A DNA stretch of 64,000 nt from Rubrivivax sp. (GTDB taxonomy: Bacteria > Pseudomonadota > Gammaproteobacteria > Burkholderiales > Burkholderiaceae_C): positions 1 to 64,000 of the forward strand of contig JAIXSE010000029.1 in assembly GCA_027484825.1 (NCBI GenBank), given 5' to 3'. Made by a program: the position numbers and the translations under genes. This document shows, one piece after another, positions 1 to 8,923 of this stretch. The notes beneath the pieces are model-generated. The model saw only the letters and a program-made list of their open reading frames with translations. It did no database searches and was not told the DNA's origin. Numbering within the stretch: position 1 is the first letter of the stretch; every line of letters starts with the position of its first letter.

Positions 1-155
1 CCGGCCAGCTTTTCGGTACCCCGGTGCAGCAGGCCGATATGCGGGTCGGCACGCTGTACCACTTCACCATCCAGCTCCAGAACCAGGCGCAATACACCGT
101 GCGCGGCCGGGTGCTGCGGCCCGAAGTTCAGGGTGTAGTTCTTGATTTCGGCCAT
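1..155 (-). CDS. nuoD: NADH-quinone oxidoreductase subunit D, N-terminal part
   Basis: This is the start of the 49-kDa-type subunit of respiratory complex I; the rest lies outside the window. The visible protein begins [20 protein letters not shown], and the GPQHPAAHG motif is characteristic of NuoD near the quinone site. It is read on the minus strand and starts 2 bases after the nuoC stop codon, so the two are almost certainly translated from one message in the order nuoA-nuoB-nuoC-nuoD. Only about 51 residues are visible, so integrity of the rest cannot be judged. Confidence 0.95.
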   Translation of the reverse strand, partial: MAEIKNYTLNFGPQHPAAHGVLRLVLELDGEVVQRADPHIGLLHRGTEKLA

Positions 156-157
156 GA

Positions 158-751
158 TCAGAGTCCGCCGTAGTTGTCTTCGCGGATCACGCGCGGGGTG
201 ATCTCACGAGGCTCGATGGTCACCGGCTGGTAGACCACCCGCTTCTGCTCGGGGTCGTAGCGCATTTCGACGTGACCCGTCACCGGGAAGTCCTTGCGCA
301 TCGGGTGACCGATGAAGCCGTAGTCCGTCAGGATGCGGCGCAGGTCTTCGTGACCTTCGAAGATGATGCCGTACAGGTCGAAGGCTTCGCGCTCGAACCA
401 GTTGGCGGCATTCCAGATGGGGTTGACCGAGGCCACGACCGGGAAGTCGTCATCCGGGGCGAAGACCTTCAGGCGCAGGCGCCAGTTCTTGTTGATGGAC
501 AGCAGGTGGACGACAGCGGCGAAGCGCGGGCCTTCCCAGGCGCCGTCCTTGTAGGCGCTGTAGTCCACGCCGCACAGGTCGATCAGCTGTTCAAAGCGCA
601 GTTCGGAATGGTCACGCAGCAGCTTGGCGACGTTGGCGTAATCCTTGGCGGCCACGGTGATGGTGATTTCGCCGAGTTCGCGCTTCAGGGCCACGATCTG
701 GCCACCCAGGACGGACTCAAGCGCCGCCTGCAAGGTATCGAGTTTGCTCAT
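158..751 (-). CDS. nuoC: NADH-quinone oxidoreductase subunit C
   Basis: Encodes the 30-kDa-type subunit (197 residues) of the peripheral arm of complex I, which helps hold NuoD and the iron-sulfur subunits near the quinone site. The family signature is visible in the C-terminal half ([18 protein letters not shown], then [18 protein letters not shown]). The length matches stand-alone betaproteobacterial NuoC; there is no nuoC-nuoD fusion here. It sits between nuoB, 21 bases upstream, and nuoD, 2 bases downstream, consistent with one operon. No irregularities are seen. Confidence 0.98.
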   Translation of the reverse strand: MSKLDTLQAALESVLGGQIVALKRELGEITITVAAKDYANVAKLLRDHSELRFEQLIDLCGVDYSAYKDGAWEGPRFAAVVHLLSINKNWRLRLKVFAPDDDFPVVASVNPIWNAANWFEREAFDLYGIIFEGHEDLRRILTDYGFIGHPMRKDFPVTGHVEMRYDPEQKRVVYQPVTIEPREITPRVIREDNYGGL

Positions 752-772
752 GTGCTTGGCTGGCTGGGGTGC

Positions 773-1249
773 TTAGCGCGCGATGGTGTTTTCGCGACGG
801 ATCTTGGCCTGCAGCTGCAGGATGCCGTAGAGCAGCGCCTCGGCGGTCGGCGGACAGCCCGGGACATACACGTCCACCGGCACGATGCGGTCGCAGCCGC
901 GCACCACCGAATAGCTGTAGTGGTAGTAGCCACCGCCGTTGGCGCAGGAGCCCATGGACAGCACCCAGCGGGGCTCGGCCATCTGGTCGTACACCTTGCG
1001 CAGGGCCGGGGCCATCTTGTTGCACAGCGTGCCGGCCACGATCATCAGGTCGGACTGACGCGGGCTGGGGCGGAACAACATGCCGAAGCGGTCGATGTCG
1101 TAGCGCGCCGCACCGGCGTGCATCATCTCCACCGCGCAGCAGGCCAGACCGAAGGTCATCGGCCACAGGGAACCGGTCTTGGACCAATTCACCAGTACGT
1201 CGATGGAAGTGGTCAGGAAGCCTTCCTTCATCAAGCCTTCGTTACCCAT
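773..1249 (-). CDS. nuoB: NADH-quinone oxidoreductase subunit B
   Basis: Encodes the 20-kDa-type subunit that carries the terminal [4Fe-4S] cluster N2 of complex I. The cysteines are visible in [11 protein letters not shown], in [10 protein letters not shown] and in [14 protein letters not shown]. The chosen start ([11 protein letters not shown], 158 residues) matches the usual N-terminus of the family and has a GGGA about 7 bases upstream. Longer in-frame starts exist at 1276 (MLSKDW) and 1303 (MGEGRA), and the first 18 residues of the longest form have no family equivalent that I recall. It lies 21 bases before nuoC in the nuo operon. Confidence 0.96.
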   Translation of the reverse strand: MGNEGLMKEGFLTTSIDVLVNWSKTGSLWPMTFGLACCAVEMMHAGAARYDIDRFGMLFRPSPRQSDLMIVAGTLCNKMAPALRKVYDQMAEPRWVLSMGSCANGGGYYHYSYSVVRGCDRIVPVDVYVPGCPPTAEALLYGILQLQAKIRRENTIAR

Positions 1250-1364
1250 ATCGAGATCCCAATCTTTCGAAAGCATGAGGTCGGGCGCCCTGCCCTCCCC
1301 CACCGCACAACAGGCCCATCAAAGTGTCGAGGGGCCTGTGCACTGTTGGTGGCTCAGCAGCCGG

Positions 1365-1724
1365 TCATTCCCAATCGAGGGCGCCCTTTTTCCATTCGTA
1401 GGCGAAACCCACGACCAGAATGCCCAGGAACACCATCATCGCCCAGAAGCCGGCAGGCCCCACTTCGCGCAGGGACACGGCCCAGGGGAAGAGGAAGGCG
1501 ATTTCCAGGTCGAACAGGATGAAGAGAATGGCGACGAGGTAGTAACGCACGTCGAATTTCATTCGCGCGTTCTCAAAGGCCTCGAAGCCGCATTCATAAG
1601 GGGAGTTTTTGGCCTCGTCAGGACGACGCGGGCCGAGCACAAAGCCGAGAACCTGGGGTGCGATACCCACCACGGCGCCGACCAGAATGAAAAGGATGAC
1701 GGGCAGGTATTGTTCCAGGCTCAC
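1365..1724 (-). CDS. nuoA: NADH-quinone oxidoreductase subunit A
   Basis: A small membrane subunit of complex I (119 residues). Three transmembrane helices are evident at about residues 7-28, 62-82 and 90-110. The conserved loop [20 protein letters not shown] is present, including the conserved cysteine, followed by the acidic [12 protein letters not shown] motif. This is the first nuo gene, so the operon promoter should lie upstream, between here and the tRNA-Leu gene. The family, length and position agree fully. Confidence 0.98.
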   Translation of the reverse strand: MSLEQYLPVILFILVGAVVGIAPQVLGFVLGPRRPDEAKNSPYECGFEAFENARMKFDVRYYLVAILFILFDLEIAFLFPWAVSLREVGPAGFWAMMVFLGILVVGFAYEWKKGALDWE

Positions 1725-2103
1725 GACGTTGCTCTTCGTTTAGTGCCGGAGAGACGGCCTGCCCAGGTCCTGCACTGCACCCCCCGAACCAAGCGCAGGC
1801 GATGCAGGTACCCGACAGACAGCCCCGTTCCGAACAGGTTTCCAACGGGCCACCGAGTTCAATCCGGTGCGAAGAAACCTCCGCCGCCGGAACTCGGCAA
1901 ACATTCGGCAAAAACAACGGGCGCGCCGTGAGCGACAAAGATCTATCGCTTACGGACCGCGCCCGCCTCGTCTTCTCAGCCTTCCAAACTGCTCAAGCCA
2001 GCGGCTCAACCAATTCAAAAGCTTCAAAGACATCAACCTGCATTCAGTCTCAGGAAACCCGGCTTTGGGGCTAGGCTTGATACCTTGGCAGGCCGATTGA
2101 TTC
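1725..2103. other. Spacer between nuoA and tRNA-Leu
   Basis: About 380 bases with no convincing gene. It must hold the promoter and leader of the minus-strand nuo operon, and possibly processing sites for the tRNA, but no clear -35/-10 pair or hairpin stands out. Short open frames here have no recognisable protein character. Confidence 0.6.
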
Positions 2104-2188
2104 TGGTGCCGACGGCGAGACTCGAACTCGCACAGCTTTCGCCACTACCCCCTCAAGATAGCGTGTCTACCAATTTCACCACGTCGGC
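2104..2188 (-). tRNA. tRNA-Leu(GAG)
   Basis: An 85-base class II tRNA on the minus strand with CCA encoded. Acceptor GCCGACG pairs with CGTCGGC; the D-arm is GTGGTGAAATTGGTAGACAC; the anticodon stem CTATC/GGTAG encloses loop TTGAGGG, giving anticodon GAG; a long variable arm follows; and the T-loop is TTCGAGT. It lies between secG and nuoA, a position common in Burkholderiales. Confidence 0.97.
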
Positions 2189-2321
2189 ATGTGTCACTCT
2201 GAAGTGACTTTGTCTTGACGGCTCGCGTTTCAGACAGCCTCGCATTCTATACCGCTTTCTGAAGCTCACTAGTGAACTGAAGCGATTTTGTCGAGGCGCT
2301 TACGCCAGCCGCCCACTTCGA

Positions 2322-2735
2322 TCAGTTCGATGCAGCCGAGGCCGGAGCCACCGGAGACAAGGCAGCGCCCGGAACGACGTCAGCAGACGATGCCGACGCG
2401 GTGGACGAAGGGGCCGCAGCGGAAGCCGGCAGCGCGGGGGCAGCCCCTTGCTCCAGCAGACGCTCTGCGGCGGTGGAACCACCCAGACCCGACTCACGAT
2501 GGCTGCTCAAATAGGCCAGGGCCAGTGTGCAGACAAAGAAGATGGTAGCGGCGATTGCGGTGCTGCGCGAGAGGAAGTTGGCACTTCCCGTGGCACCAAA
2601 AAGACTGCCCGAGGCGCCGCTGCCGAAGGAGGCGCCCATATCAGCGCCCTTGCCATGCTGCACCAGCACCAGACCGATCATCGCCAGGGCAGCAATCAGC
2701 TGCAGCACCAGCACCAGATTCATCAACACTTGCAT
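2322..2735 (-). CDS. secG: Preprotein translocase subunit SecG
   Basis: An accessory membrane subunit of the SecYEG translocon (137 residues). Two transmembrane segments are visible at about residues 3-23 and 58-77, joined by the typical glycine-rich cytoplasmic loop (LVQHGKGADMGASFGSG, then GSLFGATGSANFLSR). The C-terminal 55 residues are an Ala/Ser/Pro-rich tail, longer than in E. coli but usual for Burkholderiales. It follows tpiA on the same strand with a 44-base gap, so co-transcription is likely. Confidence 0.96.
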   Translation of the reverse strand: MQVLMNLVLVLQLIAALAMIGLVLVQHGKGADMGASFGSGASGSLFGATGSANFLSRSTAIAATIFFVCTLALAYLSSHRESGLGGSTAAERLLEQGAAPALPASAAAPSSTASASSADVVPGAALSPVAPASAASN

Positions 2736-2779
2736 TTGCTTCTTTCTCCAGAATCCTTTTGGACCTTCAGCCGGTGGAT

Positions 2780-3523
2780 TCAGCCGGCGGCGCGGCAGAT
2801 CGCCGCAAAATCAGCAGCCTTCAATGCGGCGCCTCCGATGAGGCCCCCGTCAATATCAGGCTGGGCAAACAATTGGGCCGCATTGTCCGGCTTGACGCTG
2901 CCTCCGTAGAGGATCTGCATCTGGTCCGCCTTCTGCGTGGCCGCCTTGAGCTGCTGACGCAGCAGGGCATGTACATGCTGGGCCTGTTCGGGCGTGGCCG
3001 TGAGGCCGGTCCCGATGGCCCACACCGGCTCATAAGCCACCACGATTTCCCCGATGCAATGCGTCAGGGTGTGGATGACCGCGGCCAGTTGGCGCTTGAC
3101 GACTTCCTCCGTACGACCCGCCTCGCGCTCGGCCAGCGTCTCGCCCACACAGACGATGGGCGTGATGCCGTGCGCCAGCGCAGCCTTGGCCTTGTCGGCC
3201 ACCAGCTGGTCACTTTCGTGATGGTAGGCGCGGCGCTCGGAATGGCCGACGATGACATAACGGCAGCCGATATCCGCCAGCATGGCGGACGAGACTTCGC
3301 CGGTATAGGCACCCTGCTCATGCGCCGAGCAGTCCTGCGCACCGAAGGCCACAAGCTGACCGGTCAGGGCCAGTGCGGTCTCGGTGATGTAGGGGAACGG
3401 CACACAGACGGCCACCTGGGCGTTCCAGGGACCCGCCTCCTTGAGGCCCGCCAGCAGCACGGCATTGGACGCACGGCTGCCGTGCATCTTCCAGTTGCCC
3501 ACCACCAGTTTCTTGCGCATCAA
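2780..3523 (-). CDS. tpiA: Triosephosphate isomerase
   Basis: Interconverts dihydroxyacetone phosphate and glyceraldehyde 3-phosphate in glycolysis and gluconeogenesis; cytoplasmic, 247 residues, normal length. The N-terminal active-site lysine is in [10 protein letters not shown], the catalytic histidine in VIVGHSERR, the catalytic glutamate in [13 protein letters not shown] (flexible loop 6), and the phosphate-binding end in YGGSVKP and [10 protein letters not shown]. Its start overlaps the stop of the upstream quinone oxidoreductase by four bases (ATGA), which suggests translational coupling. Confidence 0.98.
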   Translation of the reverse strand: MMRKKLVVGNWKMHGSRASNAVLLAGLKEAGPWNAQVAVCVPFPYITETALALTGQLVAFGAQDCSAHEQGAYTGEVSSAMLADIGCRYVIVGHSERRAYHHESDQLVADKAKAALAHGITPIVCVGETLAEREAGRTEEVVKRQLAAVIHTLTHCIGEIVVAYEPVWAIGTGLTATPEQAQHVHALLRQQLKAATQKADQMQILYGGSVKPDNAAQLFAQPDIDGGLIGGAALKAADFAAICRAAG

Positions 3524-4527
3524 AGCTTCTCCGTCTTGGCGTGCCAGCTCAGCACGATCTTGCCAACATGCTCGCCGGACTCCATCAGGGCATGGGCCTT
3601 GGCAGCGTCAGCGGCCGGCAGTTGGCGATAGAGCACCGGACGGATGACGCGCTGCTCCAGCAGCGGCCACACCCGTTCACGCAGCGCCTGCGCAATGCCC
3701 GCCTTGAAGGCCAGCGAACGCGGACGCAGCGTGGACCCGGTGATCGTCAGCCGACGGCGCAGCACCTGACCGGCGTCAAAGCCGGCCTGCACCCCGCCCT
3801 GCACGGCGATGATCACCGCACGGCCATCATCGGCCAGGCACTCGACATTGCGAGCGACATAGGACCCCGCCACCATGTCCAGGATCACGTCGACGCCACG
3901 ACCTTCGGTGAAGGTCTTGGCCTCGGCCACGAAGTCCTGTTCACGGTAGTGGATGGCCCGATCCGCCCCCAGCGCCAGACAGGCCTTGGCCTTGTCTTCA
4001 CTGCCCACGGTCACCAGCACCTTGGCGCCGAACGCCTTGGCCAGTTGAATGGCCGTGACGCCGATGCCACTGCTGCCGCCATGCACCAGCAGGGTTTCGC
4101 CCGGCTGCAGACGGGCCCGCTCGAAGACATTGCTCCACACGGTGAAGAAGGTCTCCGGCAGGCTGGCGGCCTCTTCCATGCTCCAGCCGGCAGGCACCGG
4201 CAGGCATTGCGCCACCGGGGCCACGCACAACTCGGCATAACCGCCACCGGCCACCAGCGCGCAGACCGGGTCGCCGACCTTCAGGCCAGCGGCCTTCAGG
4301 GCGTCGGCATCGCCGGCCTCGATGACACCCGCCACCTCCAGACCAGGGAGATCACTCGCCCCGGGCGGCGGCGGATAGGCGCCCTTGCGTTGCAGGACAT
4401 CCGGCCGATTGATGCCGTAGGCCGCCACACGGATCAGCGCCTCCCCGACCCCGGCGACGGGGTCAGGACGCTCGACCAGTTGCAGCACCTCCGGCGCACC
4501 GGGCTGGCTGATGGCGATGGCCTTCAT
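3520..4527 (-). CDS. Zinc-free quinone oxidoreductase, PIG3/zeta-crystallin type
   Basis: A 335-residue medium-chain dehydrogenase/reductase. The N-terminal catalytic fold starts [19 protein letters not shown], and the NAD(P)H Rossmann motif is at about residues 145-160 ([18 protein letters not shown]). The cysteine cluster of zinc-containing relatives is absent, as expected for NAD(P)H:quinone oxidoreductases of the PIG3 branch. It lies between pnp (6 bases upstream) and tpiA (4-base overlap). This neighbourhood recurs in related genomes, although the physiological substrate is unknown. Assignment to the family is secure; the reaction is inferred from it. Confidence 0.9.
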   Translation of the reverse strand: MKAIAISQPGAPEVLQLVERPDPVAGVGEALIRVAAYGINRPDVLQRKGAYPPPPGASDLPGLEVAGVIEAGDADALKAAGLKVGDPVCALVAGGGYAELCVAPVAQCLPVPAGWSMEEAASLPETFFTVWSNVFERARLQPGETLLVHGGSSGIGVTAIQLAKAFGAKVLVTVGSEDKAKACLALGADRAIHYREQDFVAEAKTFTEGRGVDVILDMVAGSYVARNVECLADDGRAVIIAVQGGVQAGFDAGQVLRRRLTITGSTLRPRSLAFKAGIAQALRERVWPLLEQRVIRPVLYRQLPAADAAKAHALMESGEHVGKIVLSWHAKTEKL

Positions 4528-4533
4528 GACGAC

Positions 4534-6666
4534 TTACTCGCCAGCGCCTTCCGACGGCACGGGTGCGGGCGCGTCACGGTCCAGCAGAGCCTTCATCGAC
4601 AGCTTGATGCGACCCTTCTCGTCCGTCTCCAGCACCTTGACCTTGACGATCTGGCCTTCGCTCAGGAAGTCGGTCACCTTCTCGACGCGCTGATGGGCGA
4701 TCTGGCTGATGTGCAGCAGACCGTCCTTGCCCGGCAGGATGTTGACCAGTGCACCGAAGTCCAGGATCTTGGTGACCGGGCCTTCGTAGACCTTGCCCAC
4801 TTCCGCTTCAGCGGTGATCTCTTCGATGCGCTTCTTGGCGATTTCCGCCTTGGCGCCGTCGGTCGAAGCGATGGTGATGGTGCCGTCTTCCGCGATGTCG
4901 ATCTGCGTGCCGGTTTCTTCGGTCAGCGCGCGGATGGTGGCGCCGCCCTTGCCGATCACGTCACGGATCTTCTCCGGATTGATCTTCATGGTGTACAGAC
5001 GCGGCGCGAACTGCGAGATCTCGGTGTTGGCGGTGCCCATGGCGCCGACCATCTTGTCCAGGATGTGCAGACGGGCTTCCTTGGCTTGCGCCAGGGCGAC
5101 CTGCATGATTTCCTTGGTGATGCCCTGGATCTTGATGTCCATCTGCAGGGCGGTGATGCCGGCGGTGGTACCCGCGACCTTGAAGTCCATGTCACCCAGG
5201 TGATCTTCGTCACCCAGGATGTCGGTCAGCACGGCGAAGCGGTTGGCGTCCTTGATCAGGCCCATGGCGATACCGGCCACGTGCGCCTTCAGGGGCACGC
5301 CGGCGTCCAGCAGCGACAGGCAGCCGCCGCAGACCGAGGCCATCGACGAGGAGCCGTTGGATTCGGTGATTTCCGACACCACGCGGATGGAGTACGGGAA
5401 ATCTTCCTTGGTCGGGAGCACGGCCACCAGGGCGCGCTTGGCCAGACGGCCGTGACCGATTTCGCGACGCTTGGGGCTGCCCACGCGACCGGTTTCGCCA
5501 GTGGCGAACGGAGGCATGTTGTAGTGCAGCATGAAGCGCTCGGAGTACTCACCGGCCAGGGCGTCGATCACCTGGGCATCGCGGTCGGTGCCGAGGGTGG
5601 CGGCGACCAGGGCCTGGGTTTCACCCCGGGTGAACAGGGCCGAGCCGTGGGCGCGCGGCAGCACGCTGTTGCGGATCTCGATGGGGCGCACGGTGCGGGT
5701 GTCGCGACCGTCGATGCGCGGCTCGCCGGCCAGGATCTGGCTGCGGACGATGCGGGCTTCGATTTCGAACAGCAGGCCTTCCACCTCGACGCCGTCGAAA
5801 TCAACGCCTTCGGCGGTCAGGGCTTCCTTGACCTTGGCGTAGGCTTCGCGGCAAGCCTGGGTGCGGGCTTGCTTGGAGCGGATCTGGTAGGCGGCGCGCA
5901 GCGGCTCTTCGGCCAGGGCGGTGACCTTGGCGATGAAGGGCTCGTTCTTGGCCGGAGCGGTCCAGTTCCAGGACGGCTTGCCAGCCTCACGCACCAGCTC
6001 GTTGATGGCGTTGATGGCCACCTTGCCCTGGTCGTGGCCGTAGACCACGGCGCCCAGCATGATGTCTTCGGTCAGTTGGTCGGCTTCGGACTCGACCATC
6101 AGCACGGCGGCTTCGGTGCCGGCCACCACCAGGTCCAGCTTGGACTCGGTCAGCTGGGTCTTGCCCGGGTTCAGCACGTATTCGCCGTTGATGTAACCCA
6201 CGCGGGCAGCGCCGATCGGGCCATTGAACGGGATGCCGGAGACGGCCAGCGCGGCGCTGGTGGCGATCATCGCGGCAATGTCGGCCTGCACTTCCGGATT
6301 CAGCGACAGGGTGTGGATGACCACCTGGACTTCATTGAAGAAGCCTTCCGGGAACAGCGGGCGGATCGGGCGGTCGATCAGGCGGGAGGTCAGGGTCTCC
6401 AACTCGCTGGGACGGCCTTCACGCTTGAAGAAGCTGCCGGGGATCTTGCCGGCGGCGTAGGTCTTCTCGATGTAGTCGACCGTCAGGGGGAAGAAGTCCT
6501 GACCGGCCTTGGCTTCGGTGCGGGCGACCACGGTGGCCAGCACCACGGTGTCCTCGATGTTCACCAGCACGGCGCCGGTGGCTTGACGGGCGATTTCGCC
6601 GGTCTCCATCGTCACCTGATGGGGACCCCATTGGAAGCTCTTGACGACTTTGTTGAACATGCTCAT
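4534..6666 (-). CDS. pnp: Polyribonucleotide nucleotidyltransferase (PNPase)
   Basis: A 3'-to-5' phosphorolytic exoribonuclease of the RNA degradosome, 710 residues. Two RNase PH-type cores are visible, the second containing [14 protein letters not shown] and the active-site region [19 protein letters not shown] domain follows at about residues 555-610 ([15 protein letters not shown]), then an S1 domain at about 620-690 ([18 protein letters not shown]). The order rpsO-pnp is conserved across Proteobacteria. The 287-base gap from rpsO contains a hairpin that may act as a partial terminator or RNase III site. Confidence 0.98.
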   Translation of the reverse strand: MSMFNKVVKSFQWGPHQVTMETGEIARQATGAVLVNIEDTVVLATVVARTEAKAGQDFFPLTVDYIEKTYAAGKIPGSFFKREGRPSELETLTSRLIDRPIRPLFPEGFFNEVQVVIHTLSLNPEVQADIAAMIATSAALAVSGIPFNGPIGAARVGYINGEYVLNPGKTQLTESKLDLVVAGTEAAVLMVESEADQLTEDIMLGAVVYGHDQGKVAINAINELVREAGKPSWNWTAPAKNEPFIAKVTALAEEPLRAAYQIRSKQARTQACREAYAKVKEALTAEGVDFDGVEVEGLLFEIEARIVRSQILAGEPRIDGRDTRTVRPIEIRNSVLPRAHGSALFTRGETQALVAATLGTDRDAQVIDALAGEYSERFMLHYNMPPFATGETGRVGSPKRREIGHGRLAKRALVAVLPTKEDFPYSIRVVSEITESNGSSSMASVCGGCLSLLDAGVPLKAHVAGIAMGLIKDANRFAVLTDILGDEDHLGDMDFKVAGTTAGITALQMDIKIQGITKEIMQVALAQAKEARLHILDKMVGAMGTANTEISQFAPRLYTMKINPEKIRDVIGKGGATIRALTEETGTQIDIAEDGTITIASTDGAKAEIAKKRIEEITAEAEVGKVYEGPVTKILDFGALVNILPGKDGLLHISQIAHQRVEKVTDFLSEGQIVKVKVLETDEKGRIKLSMKALLDRDAPAPVPSEGAGE

Positions 6667-6903
6667 TGCATCTCCTCAGTGATAAACAGCCGCCATCGGG
6701 GCGGCTTCAACCGGGAGTGAGACTGGGTTTGGCGGGATGCCATTCCAGCGTGACTGCGGCCCGAGCCGCCAATCACCCTGGAATGACACAGCAGCGCCAC
6801 GTCAGCCCCGACTCCATTCAGACAAGCTGCAGACCGGCTTGAGGCCAGGCTGCGCTTGCGGCCTCGTGAAAGATCAACTTTGCACGAGACGTCAGAAAGA
6901 ACA

Positions 6904-6937
6904 AAGAGCCTGTTGGCATACATCCAGACAGGCTCTT
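6904..6937 (-). terminator. Hairpin terminator downstream of rpsO
   Basis: A perfect 10-base-pair stem (AAGAGCCTGT/ACAGGCTCTT) with a 14-base loop lies about 17 bases after the rpsO stop. On the minus strand it is followed by the imperfect T-rich tract TTTGTTCTTTCT. In E. coli the equivalent rpsO-pnp gap holds a leaky terminator, and read-through into pnp is the likely role here too. Confidence 0.7.
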
Positions 6938-6953
6938 CGTTCACAGGCGATGA

Positions 6954-7223
6954 TTACTTACGCAGACCCAGCTTCTGGATCAGGGCGGTGTAGCGATCAG
7001 CGTCCTTGTTCTTCAGGTAAGCCAGCAGGCTCTTGCGCTGGTTGACCATCTTCAGCAGACCGCGACGGCCGTGGTGGTCCTTGGCGTGCAGCTTGAAGTG
7101 GGGGGTCAGCTCGTTGATGCGAGCGGTCAGCAGAGCCACTTGGACTTCGGGAGAACCCGTGTCGTTGGCGCTACGGGCGTTGGCCTTGACGATGTCAGCC
7201 TTGTTCAGATCGGCGATTGCCAT
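6954..7223 (-). CDS. rpsO: 30S ribosomal protein S15
   Basis: An 89-residue primary 16S rRNA-binding protein of the small-subunit platform. The family pattern is intact: [20 protein letters not shown], the [12 protein letters not shown] rRNA-binding segment, and the C-terminal [13 protein letters not shown]. It is followed by a hairpin and then pnp. S15 represses its own translation in E. coli through an mRNA pseudoknot, but no equivalent structure could be confirmed here by eye. Confidence 0.98.
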   Translation of the reverse strand: MAIADLNKADIVKANARSANDTGSPEVQVALLTARINELTPHFKLHAKDHHGRRGLLKMVNQRKSLLAYLKNKDADRYTALIQKLGLRK

Positions 7224-7279
7224 GATGCGTTCCTTGTTCCGGAATGAATTCGGAAGGTCCGCCGGCGGGATGCCACACC

Positions 7280-7438
7280 ATGAATAAACCGCATACCTGC
7301 CGCTACTGCGACAGCTGTCGCTACTGCGACAACTGCGGCAACCACGACGAGGCCGGGCCCATTCACACTGGCGCTGAAGACTTGCTAAAACTGCCCATCA
7401 GCGCGCGGTTTCCGAGAGGGACTTGCGGACACAGGTGA
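7280..7438 (+). CDS. Possible tiny cysteine-rich protein
   Basis: A 52-codon frame in the gap between rpsO and hmp, divergent from rpsO. The predicted peptide has five cysteines spaced CxxC ([14 protein letters not shown]), created by an 18-base tandem repeat at 7301-7318 and 7319-7336 that differs at two positions. Such spacing could bind a metal. No Shine-Dalgarno sequence stands out, and the frame could be a chance product of the repeat. The remainder of 7224-7545 shows nothing else I recognise. Confidence 0.22.
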   Translation: MNKPHTCRYCDSCRYCDNCGNHDEAGPIHTGAEDLLKLPISARFPRGTCGHR

Positions 7439-7545
7439 AACCGACCCGTGCCGTGCTCGTTGATCTGCCACCCCCGGTGGAGCGACAAAACAGGCGGAGT
7501 ATAGCCCAGGAAGCACGGCGCCAGGATCGGGTGCAGCGGCTTGGG

Positions 7546-8727
7546 TTAGGCGGCGAGGTCCTCCAGGGGTCCAAAAAACTCAAAACGCACCTGGGAGGCG
7601 GGAATTTGCAACGCCTTGGCGCTGGCCAGCACCTGCTTCATGAAGGGTTTGGGTCCCAAAAAGTACAGGTCCACATTCCGGTCGCGGGGCAGCAGCTCGG
7701 CCAGCAACTCGGTGCTGATGCGCCCCACCCGATGCGGCTGGCAGTGCGGCCGCGGCTGATCATAGAGGTAGAAGGGCTGCACATTGGGATGGACCTGCGC
7801 CAGCGCGTCCACGCGGTCGCGGAAGGCATGGACGGCGCTGTGCTGGGCGGCATGCACAAAATGCACCGGGCGACCGGACGGCGCCACCGTCTCCAGCATG
7901 CTCATGGCCGGCGTGATGCCAACGCCTGCGGTCACGAATACCAAGGGCCGCGTCGAGGACGTTTCCAGCACGAAGTCCCCGCACGGCGGCAGCGCCCGGA
8001 CCAGGTCCCCCACCCTCAGATGGTCGTGCAGCCAGTTCGACACCCGGCCCTCGGGCTCCCGCTTGACGCTGATGCGATACCAGCCCCGCCCGGGCGCGTC
8101 GGACAAGGAGTAGTTGCGCCGCACGTCCTGGCCCTGGAGGTTCAGCACCAGGGTCAGGTACTGGCCGGCCTGGTAGTCCATCAAGGCGCCGCCGTCGGCG
8201 GCCTGGAAGTAGAAGGACGTGATGATTTCGCTCTCGGCCTCCTTCCGGACCAGGCGGAGCAGGCGATCCCCGCGCCAGCCGCCCGGCGATGTGGCGTTCG
8301 CGGCGTAGACCTGCTCTTCGGCGTCGATCAGCAGTTGCGCGAGGGCTCCATAGGCCTGCGCCCAGGCGTCCAGGACCTCGTCGGTCGCTTGCTCGCCCAG
8401 CACTTCCCGTATGGCACGCAGCAGGCACTGGCCCACCACCGGGTAATGCTCGGGCAGGACACCCAGCGCCGCATGCTTCTGAATGATGCGAGGCAGCGCG
8501 GGAGCAATGGCGTCCAGTTGATCGATGTGGGCGGCATAGGCCAGCACGGCCCCCGCCAGGGCGCGCGCCTGGGTGCCTTCGGCCTGATGGGATTCGTTGA
8601 AGAAGGCTTTCATGTCGGGGTGATCCCGGAACATGGAGGCGTAGAAATGACGGGTGATGTCTTCGCCGCGCTGGCGCAGCAGGGGGACGGTGGCTTTGAT
8701 GAGGGAGACAGTAGCGGGAGAGAACAT
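7546..8727 (-). CDS. hmp: Flavohaemoglobin, nitric oxide dioxygenase
   Basis: Converts NO and O2 to nitrate using NAD(P)H; cytoplasmic, 393 residues, normal length. A globin domain occupies residues 1-140 with the B10 tyrosine in RHFYASMF and the proximal F8 histidine in LPEHYPVVGQ. The FAD-binding barrel follows (RRNYSLSDAPG), then the NAD-binding domain (VTAGVGITPAMSMLE). AGGAG lies 8 bases before the ATG. The divergent neighbour is the NO-responsive activator norR, and the intergenic region carries three NorR-type sites and a sigma-54-like element facing hmp, so NO-induced expression is strongly implied. Confidence 0.97.
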   Translation of the reverse strand: MFSPATVSLIKATVPLLRQRGEDITRHFYASMFRDHPDMKAFFNESHQAEGTQARALAGAVLAYAAHIDQLDAIAPALPRIIQKHAALGVLPEHYPVVGQCLLRAIREVLGEQATDEVLDAWAQAYGALAQLLIDAEEQVYAANATSPGGWRGDRLLRLVRKEAESEIITSFYFQAADGGALMDYQAGQYLTLVLNLQGQDVRRNYSLSDAPGRGWYRISVKREPEGRVSNWLHDHLRVGDLVRALPPCGDFVLETSSTRPLVFVTAGVGITPAMSMLETVAPSGRPVHFVHAAQHSAVHAFRDRVDALAQVHPNVQPFYLYDQPRPHCQPHRVGRISTELLAELLPRDRNVDLYFLGPKPFMKQVLASAKALQIPASQVRFEFFGPLEDLAA

Positions 8728-8760
8728 GCAGAACTCCTGGGTGTAGACGCCTGGCTGTTC

Positions 8761-8775
8761 TCAACATCCATGCCA
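8761..8775 (-). promoter_or_regulatory. Candidate sigma-54 promoter of hmp
   Basis: On the minus strand the sequence TGGCATGGATGTTGA fits the -24/-12 pattern TGGCAC-N5-TTGC except at the last base of each element (GG-N10-GA rather than GG-N10-GC). A start near 8749 would leave a leader of about 20 bases containing the AGGAG ribosome-binding site. The adjacent gene is a sigma-54-dependent activator, which supports the call; the imperfect -12 element lowers confidence. Confidence 0.5.
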
Positions 8776-8826
8776 GCCCGACCTGGGCAGCTAAGCCCTT
8801 GATTCGACGGGCTTTTGTGTTTTGTG

Positions 8827-8906
8827 GTTTGATTGACAACGCTTTAATGTTGTGGATGCGACCACACATCGACAACAACACACCGGCCCGTTGTTGTCGC
8901 AGCGAC
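8827..8906. promoter_or_regulatory. Three GT-N7-AC NorR-type binding sites
   Basis: The NorR core consensus is GT-N7-AC. It occurs at 8827-8837 (GTTTGATTGAC), 8852-8862 (GTGGATGCGAC) and 8896-8906 (GTCGCAGCGAC). The last sits in a larger palindrome, GTTGTCG-CAG-CGACAAC, at 8893-8909, and a 9-base inverted repeat CGACAACAA/TTGTTGTCG spans 8870-8899. Three sites upstream of a sigma-54 promoter is the arrangement known from NorR-controlled genes. All lie 50-145 bases upstream of the hmp promoter element and just ahead of norR, allowing autoregulation. Confidence 0.65.
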
Positions 8907-8923
8907 AACTCCCCAATGTCCTC

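Noticed and set aside
3541..6720. A 1059-codon plus-strand open frame opposite qor and pnp
   Set aside because: It is antisense to two clear core genes, rich in His/Gln/Gly/Asp as expected of a shadow frame in high-GC DNA, and has no family features.
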